DNA of 64,000 nt. Source: Azoarcus sp. KH32C (lineage in GTDB: Bacteria; Pseudomonadota; Gammaproteobacteria; Burkholderiales; Rhodocyclaceae). The position numbers and the translations under genes are program-made. Below the pieces are notes generated by a model, which saw nothing but the letters and a program-made list of their open reading frames with translations, had not been told where the DNA came from and did no database searches. This document shows, one piece after another, positions 32,607 through 42,353 of the stretch (positions are counted from its first letter, which is position 1; every line of letters begins with the position of its first letter). The stretch lies in NCBI RefSeq assembly GCF_000349945.1, contig NC_020516.1, positions 3,844,001-3,908,000 of the forward strand. Reading direction: 5' to 3'.

Positions 32607-33265
32607 GCCCCGACTCCGGGAGTGCAATCGAGCGCCGGCACGATCCAGCCGGCTTCGGCCAGCGGCTCGTCGCGCACGATCACGCGGCCTTCGGGCGTGA
32701 TCGTCAGCCGGTCTTCGACGAACCAGCGCACGGCCTGCGGATAGATGCGGTGTTCGAGCTTCAGCACGCGCGCGGACAGGCTGTCTTCATCGTCGCCCGA
32801 CAGCACGGGGACCGCCGCCTGGATGACGACCGGACCGCAATCGAGGGCCGGAGTGACGAAGTGCACCGTCGCACCGTGGATCCGCACCCCGGCTTCGAGC
32901 GCACGCTGGTGCGTATGCAGACCGGGGAAGGACGGCAGCAGCGAGGGGTGGATGTTGAGCAGCCGTCCTTCGTAGTGGCGCACGAAGCCATCAGTCAGCA
33001 CGCGCATGAAGCCGGCGAGCACGACGAGATCCGGCTCATGCGCATCGATCGCGGCGGCAAGCGCGGAGTCGAAGGCTTCACGCGACGGGAAGGCCTTGTG
33101 ATCGACGACCTCGGTCGCGATGCCGTGGGCCGTGGCGAATTCGAGACCCTTGGCATCGGCCCGATTGCTGATGACTGCGCTGATGCGTGCGCCGGCGGGC
33201 TGGTCCCGCACAATGGCTTCCATGTTGCTGCCGCGGCCGGAAATGAGAATGACGATGGACTTCAT
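32585..33265 (-). CDS. purN: Phosphoribosylglycinamide formyltransferase
   Basis: Third step of purine synthesis, using 10-formyl-tetrahydrofolate. 226 residues. N-terminal IVILISGRGSNMEAIV binds the substrate phosphate; NIHPSLLPSFPGLHTHQ contains the catalytic Asn-His, and HGATVHFVTPALDCGPVV the catalytic Asp region. ATG 33265 begins the conserved N-terminus; a longer open frame upstream was rejected. It is the first gene of a minus-strand chain that continues with DUF3108, and it diverges from mutL. Confidence 0.96.
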   Translation of the reverse strand: MKSIVILISGRGSNMEAIVRDQPAGARISAVISNRADAKGLEFATAHGIATEVVDHKAFPSREAFDSALAAAIDAHEPDLVVLAGFMRVLTDGFVRHYEGRLLNIHPSLLPSFPGLHTHQRALEAGVRIHGATVHFVTPALDCGPVVIQAAVPVLSGDDEDSLSARVLKLEHRIYPQAVRWFVEDRLTITPEGRVIVRDEPLAEAGWIVPALDCTPGVGACGSPQH

Positions 33266-33400
33266 TGACAGGGTCTTGGGGGTTTGGTTCCGGCGCGACA
33301 GGGCACGCGCGGGTCGGAGAGGCACTTTTCCAGCGCGCATGATACCGGAAGCGGAGCATTATTCCCCACCCCGCTGGGCAACCGGACCGCCCCGACTCCG

Positions 33401-33406
33401 TATAAT
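33401..33406 (+). promoter_or_regulatory. -10 element of mutL
   Basis: A consensus TATAAT 33 bp before the mutL ATG. The -35 position (33378-33383, GCAACC) is poor, so an activator or an extended-10 promoter may be involved. Confidence 0.45.
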
Positions 33407-33438
33407 TGAACGTTGCACTCTGCCGCAGCCCCACGCCC

Positions 33439-35355
33439 ATGCCGTCGATCCACCTGCTGTCCGACCTCCTGATCAACCAGATCGCCGCCGGCGAGGTCGT
33501 CGAACGCCCGGCGTCGGTGCTCAAGGAGGTGCTTGAGAACGCGGTCGATGCGGGTTCGCGCGCGATCGACGTGCAGCTCGAACAGGGCGGCGTGCGGCGC
33601 ATCCGCGTGGCCGATGACGGCTGCGGCATCGCGAAGGACGAGCTCGCGCTCGCGCTCGAACGTCACGCGACGAGCAAGATCGCGAACCTCGACGACCTGG
33701 AGCGCGTCGGGACGATGGGTTTCCGGGGCGAGGCCTTGGCGGCGATCGCGGCCGTGGCGCGCACGACGCTCACTAGCCGCGCCGATGGCAGCACGCATGC
33801 GTGGCGCATCGACGGGACGGAGCGCAGCGTGGCACCCGCGGCGCTGAACGCGGGCACCGTCGTCGACGTCGCGGATCTCTATTACAACACCCCGGCGCGG
33901 CGGAAATTCCTGAAGTCCGAAGCGACCGAGTACGCGCACTGCGACGAGATGTTCCGCCGCGTTGCGCTCGCCCGCCCTGACATCGGCCTGCAGCTCGCGC
34001 ACAACGGCCGCGTCGTGCATCGGCTGCCGCCGGGCGACCACGGCCGCCGCGTGGCGGCGCTGATGGGCGATGACTTCCTGACGCAGGCGCGCGCGATCGA
34101 CGCCGATGCGGGGCAGTTGCGCCTTTCCGGTTTCGCGTCGCTGCCGGCGTATTCGCGCGCGAGCCGCGACGCGCAGTATTTCTTCGTGAACGGTCGCTTC
34201 GTGCGCGACAAGCTGCTGACGCACGCGGTGCGCCAAGCCTACGCCGACATCCTGCACGGCGCGCGGCACCCGGCCTACGTGCTCTTCCTCGAGCTCGATC
34301 CGGCAGGGGTCGATGTCAACGTCCATCCGGCGAAAATCGAGGTGCGCTTCCGCGAGGCGCGGGCGATCCACCAGTTCGTGTTCCACGCGCTGTCGCGGAC
34401 CCTGGCCGAATCGGGGGCGGCTCTCGCGGGCCGTGCCGCGGCGACGATGGATCCGCAGACGGCAGCGCCGGTCGTGGCGGAGGCATCGGGCGGCGATGCC
34501 GTACGCGAACAGGCGGTGACCGGCACGGCGCCACGTCCGCAGAGCTTCGGCGGCTATCGCGACGCACCGCCGGTGCAGGGCCGGCTCGCGATGGAGTCCG
34601 CGAGCCGCAGCTACTTCGACTTCGTCGGCGGCGCGCGCGAATCCGCGGGCAGCGCCGCCGCTCCCGTCGCCGACGCCGGCTTCCGGCCGACGGCCTTCGC
34701 CCCCACCGCCAGCCGCCCGCCAAGCACGGCGGTCGCAGCGGTCGCGAACCCGCTGCCCCAGCCCGACGACGACTCCGCACCGCTCGGCTACGCGCTCGGA
34801 CAGCTCCACGGCATCTACATCCTCGCGCAGAACGCGAAGGGCCTCGTGCTCGTCGATATGCACGCGGCGCACGAGCGCATCCTCTACGAGAAGTTGAAGA
34901 CGGTGCTCGACGGCCGGCCGTCGGTGCAGCGCCTGCTGATCCCGGCGCTCTTCTCGGTCAGCGCGAAAGACATGGCGGCCGCCGAGGAATGCAGCGAGGT
35001 GCTCGCCGGCATGGGCTTCGAGGTCGCGCCGGCCGGACCGCAGGAACTCGCCGTGCGCAGCGTGCCGGCACTGCTTGCGAACGCGCCGGTCGGCGAGCTG
35101 ATGCGCAAGCTCCTCGAGGAACTGCGCGAATTTCCCGCGTCGGAAGTCGTCACGGCGCGGCGCAACGAGCTGCTGGCGACGATGGCCTGCCACGGCGCGG
35201 TGCGCGCGCATCGCAGCCTGACGATTCCGGAGATGAACGCGCTCTTGCGCGACATGGAAGCGACCGAGCGCGCCGACCAGTGCAACCATGGCCGGCCGAC
35301 CTGGACCCAGCTCACGCTGGCCGAGCTCGACCGGTTCTTCATGCGCGGGCAGTAA
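33439..35355 (+). CDS. mutL: DNA mismatch repair protein MutL
   Basis: 638 residues. GHKL ATPase N-terminal domain: LINQIAAGEVVERPASVLKE, ENAVDAGSRAIDV, DDGCGI, GTMGFRGEALAAIAAV. A Pro/Ala-rich linker lies about 335-450 and the C-terminal dimerisation domain about 450-638 (LVLVDMHAAHERILYEKL, ATMACHGAVRAH). It links MutS to downstream repair factors. The endonuclease motif DQHAxxER appears as DMHAAHERI; the Asp is kept but other endonuclease motifs were not checked. parE follows 97 bp downstream. Confidence 0.96.
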   Translation: MPSIHLLSDLLINQIAAGEVVERPASVLKEVLENAVDAGSRAIDVQLEQGGVRRIRVADDGCGIAKDELALALERHATSKIANLDDLERVGTMGFRGEALAAIAAVARTTLTSRADGSTHAWRIDGTERSVAPAALNAGTVVDVADLYYNTPARRKFLKSEATEYAHCDEMFRRVALARPDIGLQLAHNGRVVHRLPPGDHGRRVAALMGDDFLTQARAIDADAGQLRLSGFASLPAYSRASRDAQYFFVNGRFVRDKLLTHAVRQAYADILHGARHPAYVLFLELDPAGVDVNVHPAKIEVRFREARAIHQFVFHALSRTLAESGAALAGRAAATMDPQTAAPVVAEASGGDAVREQAVTGTAPRPQSFGGYRDAPPVQGRLAMESASRSYFDFVGGARESAGSAAAPVADAGFRPTAFAPTASRPPSTAVAAVANPLPQPDDDSAPLGYALGQLHGIYILAQNAKGLVLVDMHAAHERILYEKLKTVLDGRPSVQRLLIPALFSVSAKDMAAAEECSEVLAGMGFEVAPAGPQELAVRSVPALLANAPVGELMRKLLEELREFPASEVVTARRNELLATMACHGAVRAHRSLTIPEMNALLRDMEATERADQCNHGRPTWTQLTLAELDRFFMRGQ

Positions 35356-35452
35356 CGCCCTTACTTACTATCCCGGAGTGCCAGTTTCGCCCCCAGCGGG
35401 TATCCTTGCACGCCTCCCGGCCTCCGCCGGACCGCAACACAGCGCAGATACC

Positions 35453-37426
35453 ATGACAGGCAAGCAATACGACGAATCGTCCTTCCGCGTCCTCAAGGGA
35501 CTCGAACCGGTCCGCGAACGGCCCGGGATGTACACCCGCACCGACTCGCCGGCGCACATCATCCAGGAAGTCATCGACAACTCGGCTGACGAGGCCTTGG
35601 GCGGCTTCGCGAAGAAGATCCACGTGACGCTGCACCTCGACGGCTCGGTGAGCGTCGCCGACGACGGGCGCGGCATTCCGGTCGGCCTGCATCCCGAGGA
35701 AGGCGTGCCGGTGGTCGTGCTGGCCTACACGCGGCTTCACGCCGGCGGCAAGTTCGACAAGCGCGAGGGCAATGGCGCCTACGCCTTCTCGGGCGGCCTG
35801 CATGGCGTCGGCGTGGCGGTGACGAACGCGCTGTCGACGCGCGTCGAAGTCGAAGTGAAGCGCGAGGGCAAGATCCATCGCATCGACTTCAGTGATGGCG
35901 GGGAGAGCATCGGCGCGATTTCGGTCGTCGGCGACTGCGGCCGTCAGACCGGCACGCGCGTGCGCGTGTGGCCGGACGGCAAGTACTTCGAGAACCCGCG
36001 CGTGCCGCAGAACGAGGTCGAGCGCCTGTTGCGTTCGAAGGCGGTGTTGTTGTCGGGCGTGTCGGTGCGGCTCGACATCGAGCAGGCGAACGGGCCGGCG
36101 CTGACGAAGAGCTGGTCCTACCCGGACGGCCTGGCCGGGTATCTCCGCGAACAGGCGGGCGACGTCGAGGCGGTTGCGCCGCTCTATACGTCGGAGAAAT
36201 ACGCCGACAAGGACGACTCGACTTTTGCGCCGGGCGAAGGCGCGGCCTGGGTGATCGGCTGGTTCGAGCATTCGGTGCCGTCCGAGTCCTTCGTGAACCT
36301 GATCCCGACGGTCGCCGGGGGCACGCATGAAAGCGGGCTGCGCGCGGGCGTGTTCGATGCGGTGAAGAGCTTCATCGAGCATCATGCGCTGTTGCCGCGC
36401 GGCGTGAAGCTGCAGCAGGAGGACGTCGCGGGACGCATGAGCTTCGTGCTGTCGGCGCGCCTGCTGGACCCGCAGTTCCAGGGCCAGGTGAAGGAGAAGC
36501 TCAACTCGCGCGAGGCGGTGAAGCTCGTCTCGTCGATGATGCGCGACCCCTTCGAGATCTGGCTCAACAACCACGTCGAGGCCGGCAAGGCGATCGCGGA
36601 GCTGTCGATCAAGCAGGCGCTCGCGCGCCAGAAGAGCGCGCAGAAGGTCGAGAAGAAGAAGACCTCGGGCGTGGCGGTGCTGCCGGGCAAGCTTTCCGAT
36701 TGTGAATCGGAGGACATCTCCGAGAACGAACTCTTCCTCGTCGAGGGCGATTCTGCGGGCGGCTCGGCGAAGATGGCGCGCAACAAGGAAACGCAGGCAA
36801 TCCTGCCGCTACGCGGCAAGGTGCAGAACGCGTGGGAGATCGACCCCGACCGCCTGCTCGCGAACGCCGAAATCCACGACATCGCGGTCGCGCTGGGCGT
36901 CGATGCGCACGCCGCAGGCAGTACGCCCGACCTTTCGGGCCTGCGCTACGGCAAGATCATCATCATGTCCGACGCGGATGTCGATGGTTCGCACATCCAG
37001 ACACTGCTGCTGACCCTCTTCTTCCGCCACTTCCCGGAACTCATCACGCGCGGCCATATCTACGTCGCTCAGCCGCCGCTGTATCGTGTGGACGTCCCGG
37101 CGCAGGGCAAGAAACGCCCCGCGCGACGCCTCTACGCGCTCGACGACGGCGAACTCGCGGCGATCCGCGACCGCGTCGAGAAGGAAGGCTTCAAGCCGGA
37201 GTCGATCGAGGTCGGCCGCTTCAAGGGCCTCGGCGAGATGAACCCCGACCAGCTGCGCGAGACGACGATGGACCCGGCGACGCGGCGCGTGCTGCCGGTG
37301 AAGGTGCGCGCCGAGGCCCTCGATGACACGCTGCGCATGTTCACGCTGCTGATGGGCAAGGGTGAAGCATCGGGCCGGCGCGCGTGGATGGAGGAAAAGG
37401 GCGACACGGTCGAGGCGGACGTCTGA
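35453..37426 (+). CDS. parE: DNA topoisomerase IV subunit B
   Basis: 657 residues. GHKL ATPase domain: VIDNSADEALGG, VADDGRGIPV, GGLHGVGVAVTNALS. Toprim domain: NELFLVEGDSAGGSAK and IIIMSDADVDGSHI with catalytic acids. C-terminal FKGLGEMNPDQLRETTMDP is typical. The length and sequence fit ParE better than the longer GyrB of proteobacteria. Topoisomerase IV decatenates daughter chromosomes; its partner gene parC lies about 7 kb downstream on the same strand. ATG 35453 directly precedes the conserved start. Confidence 0.95.
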   Translation: MTGKQYDESSFRVLKGLEPVRERPGMYTRTDSPAHIIQEVIDNSADEALGGFAKKIHVTLHLDGSVSVADDGRGIPVGLHPEEGVPVVVLAYTRLHAGGKFDKREGNGAYAFSGGLHGVGVAVTNALSTRVEVEVKREGKIHRIDFSDGGESIGAISVVGDCGRQTGTRVRVWPDGKYFENPRVPQNEVERLLRSKAVLLSGVSVRLDIEQANGPALTKSWSYPDGLAGYLREQAGDVEAVAPLYTSEKYADKDDSTFAPGEGAAWVIGWFEHSVPSESFVNLIPTVAGGTHESGLRAGVFDAVKSFIEHHALLPRGVKLQQEDVAGRMSFVLSARLLDPQFQGQVKEKLNSREAVKLVSSMMRDPFEIWLNNHVEAGKAIAELSIKQALARQKSAQKVEKKKTSGVAVLPGKLSDCESEDISENELFLVEGDSAGGSAKMARNKETQAILPLRGKVQNAWEIDPDRLLANAEIHDIAVALGVDAHAAGSTPDLSGLRYGKIIIMSDADVDGSHIQTLLLTLFFRHFPELITRGHIYVAQPPLYRVDVPAQGKKRPARRLYALDDGELAAIRDRVEKEGFKPESIEVGRFKGLGEMNPDQLRETTMDPATRRVLPVKVRAEALDDTLRMFTLLMGKGEASGRRAWMEEKGDTVEADV

Positions 37427-37518
37427 TCGCGACGGCGCGCCGCTCTCGGTTTTGCTGCTTTGCACCAATCTTGCTGCTATAACGGAAGCGATTCGCCACT
37501 CACGCCCAGGAGCCGGCC

Positions 37519-38310
37519 ATGCCCGCCCCTTCCGGACCACCGCTCACCCGACGCCCCAAGGCCTTGCTGATCGATCTGGCCGGGGTGTTGCACATCGGCG
37601 ATCACCCCGTCGTCGGCGCGGTGGCGGCCCTCGCCCGGGTGCGCGACGCCGGGCTGCCGCTGCGCTTTCTGACCAACACGACGCGGACGCCGCGTCGCAC
37701 GCTGGTCGCGCGCCTGCGCGAGATGGGTTTCACGATCGAGGCGGACGAGCTCCAGACCGCGCCGCATGCCGCGCAGCAGCTCGTCGCGCAGCGCGGGCTG
37801 CGTCCGATGTATCTGATCCATCCGGACCTCGCGGACGAGTTCGGACCGAGCGCGGAAAATCCGGACTCGGTTGTGATGGGCGACATGGGCCCTTTCCTCG
37901 ATTACGCCAGTCTCAACGCTGCATTTCGCCTGTTGATGGACGGGAAACCCTTCATCGCGATGGCGAAGAATCGCTACTTTATGGAGCGGGACGGCCTGTC
38001 GCTCGACATGGGCGCTTTCGTGGTCGGGCTCGAGTTCAGCAGCGGCAAGCAGGCCGAGATCGTCGGCAAGCCGGCATCGGCCTTCTTCCATATGGCGCTT
38101 GCGGAAATTGGCGTCGTCCCGGCTGATGCCGCCGTGATCGGCGACGACCTTCATGACGATGTCGGCGCAGCCCAGAATGCCGGCATCCCGGGGGTGCTTG
38201 TACGCACCGGCAAGTTCCGCGAGGGCGACGACCACCATCCGGACATACGGCCCAGCCTCACAGCCGACGACTTCGCCGACGCCGTCGAGCGCGTGCTTGC
38301 GCTGCCCTGA
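37519..38310 (+). CDS. HAD-superfamily phosphatase (NagD/LHPP-like, class IIA)
   Basis: 263 residues. Motif I is IDLAGVLHIGD with nucleophile D19; motif II is FLTNTTRTPRRTL; the Lys of motif III is in VGKPASAFF; motif IV VIGDDLHDDVGAA binds magnesium. The cap sits between motifs II and III, class IIA. The second motif I Asp is replaced by Ala (DLAG for the usual DxDG), as in LHPP-type proteins (DxSG), which suggests atypical substrates. TIGR01458-like; substrate unknown. No coupled neighbours; 92 bp after parE and convergent with pxpA. Confidence 0.88.
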   Translation: MPAPSGPPLTRRPKALLIDLAGVLHIGDHPVVGAVAALARVRDAGLPLRFLTNTTRTPRRTLVARLREMGFTIEADELQTAPHAAQQLVAQRGLRPMYLIHPDLADEFGPSAENPDSVVMGDMGPFLDYASLNAAFRLLMDGKPFIAMAKNRYFMERDGLSLDMGAFVVGLEFSSGKQAEIVGKPASAFFHMALAEIGVVPADAAVIGDDLHDDVGAAQNAGIPGVLVRTGKFREGDDHHPDIRPSLTADDFADAVERVLALP

Positions 38311-38316
38311 GCGCGA

Positions 38317-39087
38317 TCAGCCGAGTTCGGGAATCGCGACGAGCTCGTAACCGGCCCGCATCAGCCCTTCGCGCAAGGCCCGCGCGGTTGCGACCGCCTC
38401 GGCGTCGTCGCCATGCACGCAGACGCTCTGCGCGCTCACCGGCAGGCGCTTGCCGTTGATCGAGATCAGCGCGCCCGCTTCGAGCATGTCGAGCACGTGA
38501 CGGAGACAGGCCTCGGCACCGTGGATCATCGCGCCGGGCTGCGAGCGCGGCACGAGATTGCCGTCGTCCAGATAGGCGCGGTCGGCGAAGATCTCCTCGA
38601 CCACCGTCAGGCCGGCTTCGCGCCCGGCGATGACAAGTTGCGATAGCGCCGGTGCGAGCAGGATCAGGTCGGGGTCGAGGCGATGAATCGCGCGGGCGAC
38701 GGTTGCCGCGAGCTTCGCATCCGCGCAGGCCATGTTGTTCAATGCGCCGTGCGGCTTGACGTGCGTCACCGCCATCCCTTTGGCGCGGGCGATGCCGGCG
38801 AGCGCGCCGATCTGATAGATCAGCATCGCTTCGAGCTCCGTGGCCGGCACGTCCATGCAGCGGCGACCGAAGCCCTGCAGGTCCGGGAAGGCTGGATGTG
38901 CGCCGATGCTCACGCCGCAGCGCTTCGCGGTCGCGACGGTCTGCTGCATCACCAGCGGGTCGCCGGCGTGAAAGCCGCAGGCGACGTTAGCCGAATTGAC
39001 GACCTCCAGCATCGCCGCGTCGTCGCCCATGCGCCAGGCGCCGAAACTTTCACCGAGATCGGCGTTGAGATTGATGCGCTTACCCAT
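38317..39087 (-). CDS. pxpA: 5-oxoprolinase subunit A (LamB/YcsF family)
   Basis: 256 residues. N-terminal NLNADLGESFGAWRMGDDAAM and then NVACGFHAGDP are signatures of the family. PxpABC hydrolyses 5-oxo-L-proline to glutamate with ATP; subunit A is the YcsF-like component. ATG 39087 overlaps the pxpC stop by eight bases (39080-39087). It is the last gene of the unit hydro-lyase/D-glutamate cyclase, MFS transporter, pxpB, pxpC, pxpA. Confidence 0.95.
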   Translation of the reverse strand: MGKRINLNADLGESFGAWRMGDDAAMLEVVNSANVACGFHAGDPLVMQQTVATAKRCGVSIGAHPAFPDLQGFGRRCMDVPATELEAMLIYQIGALAGIARAKGMAVTHVKPHGALNNMACADAKLAATVARAIHRLDPDLILLAPALSQLVIAGREAGLTVVEEIFADRAYLDDGNLVPRSQPGAMIHGAEACLRHVLDMLEAGALISINGKRLPVSAQSVCVHGDDAEAVATARALREGLMRAGYELVAIPELG

Positions 39088-40165
39088 GCTGTGCTCCGAA
39101 GGGATGGGAAAGGTCGACGCCGTGCAGGCTCCACTCATCGCCGCGCACGACGCCGCAGATCAGGTTGGCCCCGTACAACGCCGCCTCGTCGATGACGCCG
39201 GGCGGACGGAAGGTCTGGATCGCGCCGGCCCAGTCGGCCAGACGCTGCACCTGTTCGCGCAGGGCCTTCGCCGCATCGGCGTGGCTGACGGCGACAAAAC
39301 GCAGCTCGTCGCCCGGCCGCAGGTGCGCGAGGCGCGGCAGGTCGGCACGGATCACGGTCGCGATCTTGGGATACCCGCCCGAGGTCTGACAATCGGCCAT
39401 CAGCACGATCGGCTGACCGTTCGCCGGGACCTGGATCGTGCCTGGCGCGACGCCGTCCGAGACGATCTCGGCGCCCTTTTCATTGTGCGCGAGTTTTTCG
39501 CCGTCGAGACGCAGCCCCATGCGGTCCATGTCGCGCGTGACGCTGTAAGGCCGGGTCAGGAAGCTCGCCACCGCCTGCGGCGTGAAGTGATCCTCCTGCG
39601 GGCCGAGGATCACGCGGATCGGCCCGGTCTCGTGGTGCCAGGGCGCGCGGCCGCGGGATTCGAGCCAGGGATCGCCGCGCACCGCTTCGCACTGCAGGCG
39701 GTCGCCGACCTTCGGTGCCCTGCCCTGCACCCCACCGATCGCCGCGCGCAGATAGGTCGACCGGCTGCCGAGCTGCGCGGGCACCTGCACGCCGCCGGTG
39801 AGCGCGACATAGCCGACGCCGTGCGACACGCCGCCGATGCGCAGGATGTCGCCGGGGAACAGCGTCGCCGTCTGCCACGGCGCGACCTTCAGCACCTGGC
39901 CACGCGTATTCACAAGCTGCGCCCCCATCTCGCCAGCGAGCCCGACGCGCACCGTGCCGGACAACGCCTTCAGCGACGGTCCGCTCAAGCCGACTTCGAG
40001 CACCGCCGCCTCCGCCGGATTGCCGACCAGCGCATTGGCTGCCGCCATCAGCACCGGATCGAGCGCGCCCGACACCGGCACACCGATGTTGCGATAGCCC
40101 GTGCGGCCGCGGTCCTGGATGCTAACGGCGAGACCGCTATCGACCACTTCGACGACGCCGCTCAT
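39080..40165 (-). CDS. pxpC: 5-oxoprolinase subunit C (KipA/biotin-dependent carboxyltransferase family)
   Basis: 361 residues. The sequence VVDSGLAVSIQDRGRTGYRNIGVPVSGALDP at the start, GGVQVPAQLGSRSTYLRAAIGG and TVIRADLPRLAHLRPGDELRF match the AHS2/KipA domain. With PxpB it forms the KipI-KipA-type complex; with PxpA the ATP-dependent 5-oxoprolinase. It begins with ATG 40165, overlapping the pxpB stop by four bases (ATGA), and overlaps pxpA downstream. Confidence 0.95.
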   Translation of the reverse strand: MSGVVEVVDSGLAVSIQDRGRTGYRNIGVPVSGALDPVLMAAANALVGNPAEAAVLEVGLSGPSLKALSGTVRVGLAGEMGAQLVNTRGQVLKVAPWQTATLFPGDILRIGGVSHGVGYVALTGGVQVPAQLGSRSTYLRAAIGGVQGRAPKVGDRLQCEAVRGDPWLESRGRAPWHHETGPIRVILGPQEDHFTPQAVASFLTRPYSVTRDMDRMGLRLDGEKLAHNEKGAEIVSDGVAPGTIQVPANGQPIVLMADCQTSGGYPKIATVIRADLPRLAHLRPGDELRFVAVSHADAAKALREQVQRLADWAGAIQTFRPPGVIDEAALYGANLICGVVRGDEWSLHGVDLSHPFGAQHG

Positions 40166-40929
40166 GCCGCCTCTCCTTCCTTCAGCAGCGAGGACAGATC
40201 GAAGCGGCCCGCCGCACATTCCTTGTCGAGCACATCGTAGGTCGCCGCGTCGATCGCCTCCCACACCACCTCGTCGCCGGGGGCGAGCAAGGCCGGACGG
40301 CGCGCATTCGCGGGATCGAAAAGCCGCACCGGGGTGCGCCCCAGCAAGCGCCATCCGCCCGGGCTTTCCCACGGGTAGGCGGCGCACATGCGGCCGGCGA
40401 TCGCGATCGAGCGCGACGGCACGACCTTGCGCGGCGTCGCGAGCCGCGGCATGTCGAGCGCCGCCGGCAGACCGCCGAGGTAGGGGAAGCCGGGCAGGAA
40501 ACCGAGCATGTAGACCGTGAAGACCGTCTCGGTCATCAGTCGGACGACCTCGTCGCGCGGCATGCCTTTCGCCGCGGCGACCTCGTCGAGGTCCGGCGCG
40601 CAGGCAGCCTCGAAGCACACCGGGATGTGCCAGCGGCAACCGGCCGCCGACAGGCTGCCGCTCTTGCCGGCGAGTTCGGCGAGGAGATCGTGCAGCGCCA
40701 TCGCGTCGGTGCGCAGCGGGTCGAAATGGACGGTCACCGAACGGAAGGTCGGCACCCATTCGACGACGCCTTCGAGGCGGCCGTCGCTCGACAGCGTATC
40801 GAGGAGGCTCGAGAAGCCGAGCACACGGCCGTGGATCGCCGGATCGATGCTGTCGCCGAACTCGACGGTCCAGGCGGCGTCGCCGACGCTCAGGAGGCGC
40901 GGCGGCGGAAATGAAATGTCAGTGCTCAT
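40162..40929 (-). CDS. pxpB: 5-oxoprolinase subunit B (KipI/AHS1 family)
   Basis: 255 residues. AHS1 features: WTVEFGDSIDPAIHGRVLGF near the N-terminus, VTVHFDPLRTDAMAL, and FLPGFPYLGGLPAALDMPRLATPRKVVPSRSIAI-type core toward the C-terminus, ending with the WRLLGRTPVRLFDP motif. It is the cognate partner of subunit C, with ATGA overlap. A 116-bp gap separates it from the MFS gene upstream. Confidence 0.95.
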   Translation of the reverse strand: MSTDISFPPPRLLSVGDAAWTVEFGDSIDPAIHGRVLGFSSLLDTLSSDGRLEGVVEWVPTFRSVTVHFDPLRTDAMALHDLLAELAGKSGSLSAAGCRWHIPVCFEAACAPDLDEVAAAKGMPRDEVVRLMTETVFTVYMLGFLPGFPYLGGLPAALDMPRLATPRKVVPSRSIAIAGRMCAAYPWESPGGWRLLGRTPVRLFDPANARRPALLAPGDEVVWEAIDAATYDVLDKECAAGRFDLSSLLKEGEAA

Positions 40930-41045
40930 GGCCGGATTATTCCGCTCGGAGGGGGCTGATGCCCAGAGGCTGGCTTTCGGATGGGCTCCCGCACGCGCCG
41001 CCAGCGGCGGCGCGAGAGCCCATTACGACCGAAGGGACGGTCTCG

Positions 41046-42278
41046 TCAGTTCTGCAGCGCGAGGTCGCGGCCCTGCGTCTCGGGCAGCGGCAGGCAGGCG
41101 ACGATCACGAGCAGGTAGCCACCCGCCGCGAGCATGCCGATCACTTCGCCGAGCGGCATGCTGGTGCTCAGATAACCGACCAGCGCCGGGAAGGTCGCCC
41201 CCACCGCACGGCCGAAGTTGTAGCAGAAGCCCTGCCCCGAGCCGCGCAACTCGTTCGGGAACAGTTCGGCGAGGAAAGCCCCCATCCCCGAGAAGATGCC
41301 GGACAGGAAGAAGCCGAGCGGAAAACCGAGGAAGAGCATCATCTGGTCGGTGATCGGGATGTGCGTGTAGGCGTAGACCAATGTGCCGGCGCAGGTCGCG
41401 AACAGCATGAAGCAGCGGCGGCGACCGAGCTGGTCCGACAGCCAGGCGCTCGTCAGGTAGCCGATGAAGGAACCGAGGATCAGCACCAGGAGGTAGCCGC
41501 TCGTGCCCAGCACCGAAAGCTTGCGCTCGACTTTCAGGAAGGTCGGCAGCCAGGTCGTGACCGCGTAGTAGGCACCCATCATGCCGGTCGACAGCAGGCT
41601 CGCGAAGATCGTCGTCGGCAGCAGGCGCGGCGAGAAGATCTCGAGGAAGTTGCCGCCGCCTTCGGCCTTCACCTTCGCGCGGGCAACGTGGAAGACTTCC
41701 GGGTCATGAATGTTGCGGCGGATGTAGAAGATCAGGATCGCCGGCAGGATGCCCAGCCAGAACAGCACGCGCCACGCCTGCTCGGCCGGCAACATCGCAT
41801 AGACCGCCCAGAACGCGATCGCGGCAACGCCCCAGCCGACCGCCCAGCTGCTCTGCACGAGACCGACCGCCTTGCCACGGTTCTTCGCCTCGATCATTTC
41901 GGCGATCAGCACCGCGCCAACCGACCATTCGCCACCGAAGCCGAAACCCTGCATCGCCCGCGTGAAGAAGAGCTGCCCGAAGGAATCCGTGAAACCGGAG
42001 AGGAAGGTGAAAGCGGTGAACCACATCACCGTCCATTGCAGCACGCGCACGCGGCCGTACTTGTCGGCGAGGATGCCGGCCGCCCAGCCGCCGATCGCCG
42101 AGGTGATCAGCGCGCCGGTCGCGATGTAGCCGGCCTCGACCTTGCTCATCGACCACGCCGCCATCAGCGTCGGGATCAAGAAGGTGTAAATCATGTAATC
42201 GAAGGCATCGACGCCGTAGCCGGCGAAAGCGGCGATCAGGGTCTTGCGTTCGTTCTTGCTCGTCTCACTAATCCACAC
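41046..42278 (-). CDS. MFS transporter linked to the 5-oxoprolinase genes
   Basis: 410 residues with about twelve hydrophobic segments. MFS signatures: GVDAFDYMIYTFLIPTL in helix 1, ADKYGRVRVLQ between helices 2 and 3, and GFGFGGEWSVGAVLIAEM in helix 4, which groups it with sialate/aromatic-acid-type carriers. GTG 42278 has AGGAG seven bases upstream. It lies between the D-glutamate cyclase-like gene and pxpB, so pyroglutamate, D-glutamate or a related acid is its likely substrate by context. Confidence 0.9.
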   Translation of the reverse strand: MWISETSKNERKTLIAAFAGYGVDAFDYMIYTFLIPTLMAAWSMSKVEAGYIATGALITSAIGGWAAGILADKYGRVRVLQWTVMWFTAFTFLSGFTDSFGQLFFTRAMQGFGFGGEWSVGAVLIAEMIEAKNRGKAVGLVQSSWAVGWGVAAIAFWAVYAMLPAEQAWRVLFWLGILPAILIFYIRRNIHDPEVFHVARAKVKAEGGGNFLEIFSPRLLPTTIFASLLSTGMMGAYYAVTTWLPTFLKVERKLSVLGTSGYLLVLILGSFIGYLTSAWLSDQLGRRRCFMLFATCAGTLVYAYTHIPITDQMMLFLGFPLGFFLSGIFSGMGAFLAELFPNELRGSGQGFCYNFGRAVGATFPALVGYLSTSMPLGEVIGMLAAGGYLLVIVACLPLPETQGRDLALQN

Positions 42279-42353
42279 GGTGGATCTCCTTTGCGGTGGT
42301 TCGACACACGCCGCCCCCGGTCTGTGCCGGGGTGCGACGAAAACAGGCTCTGT

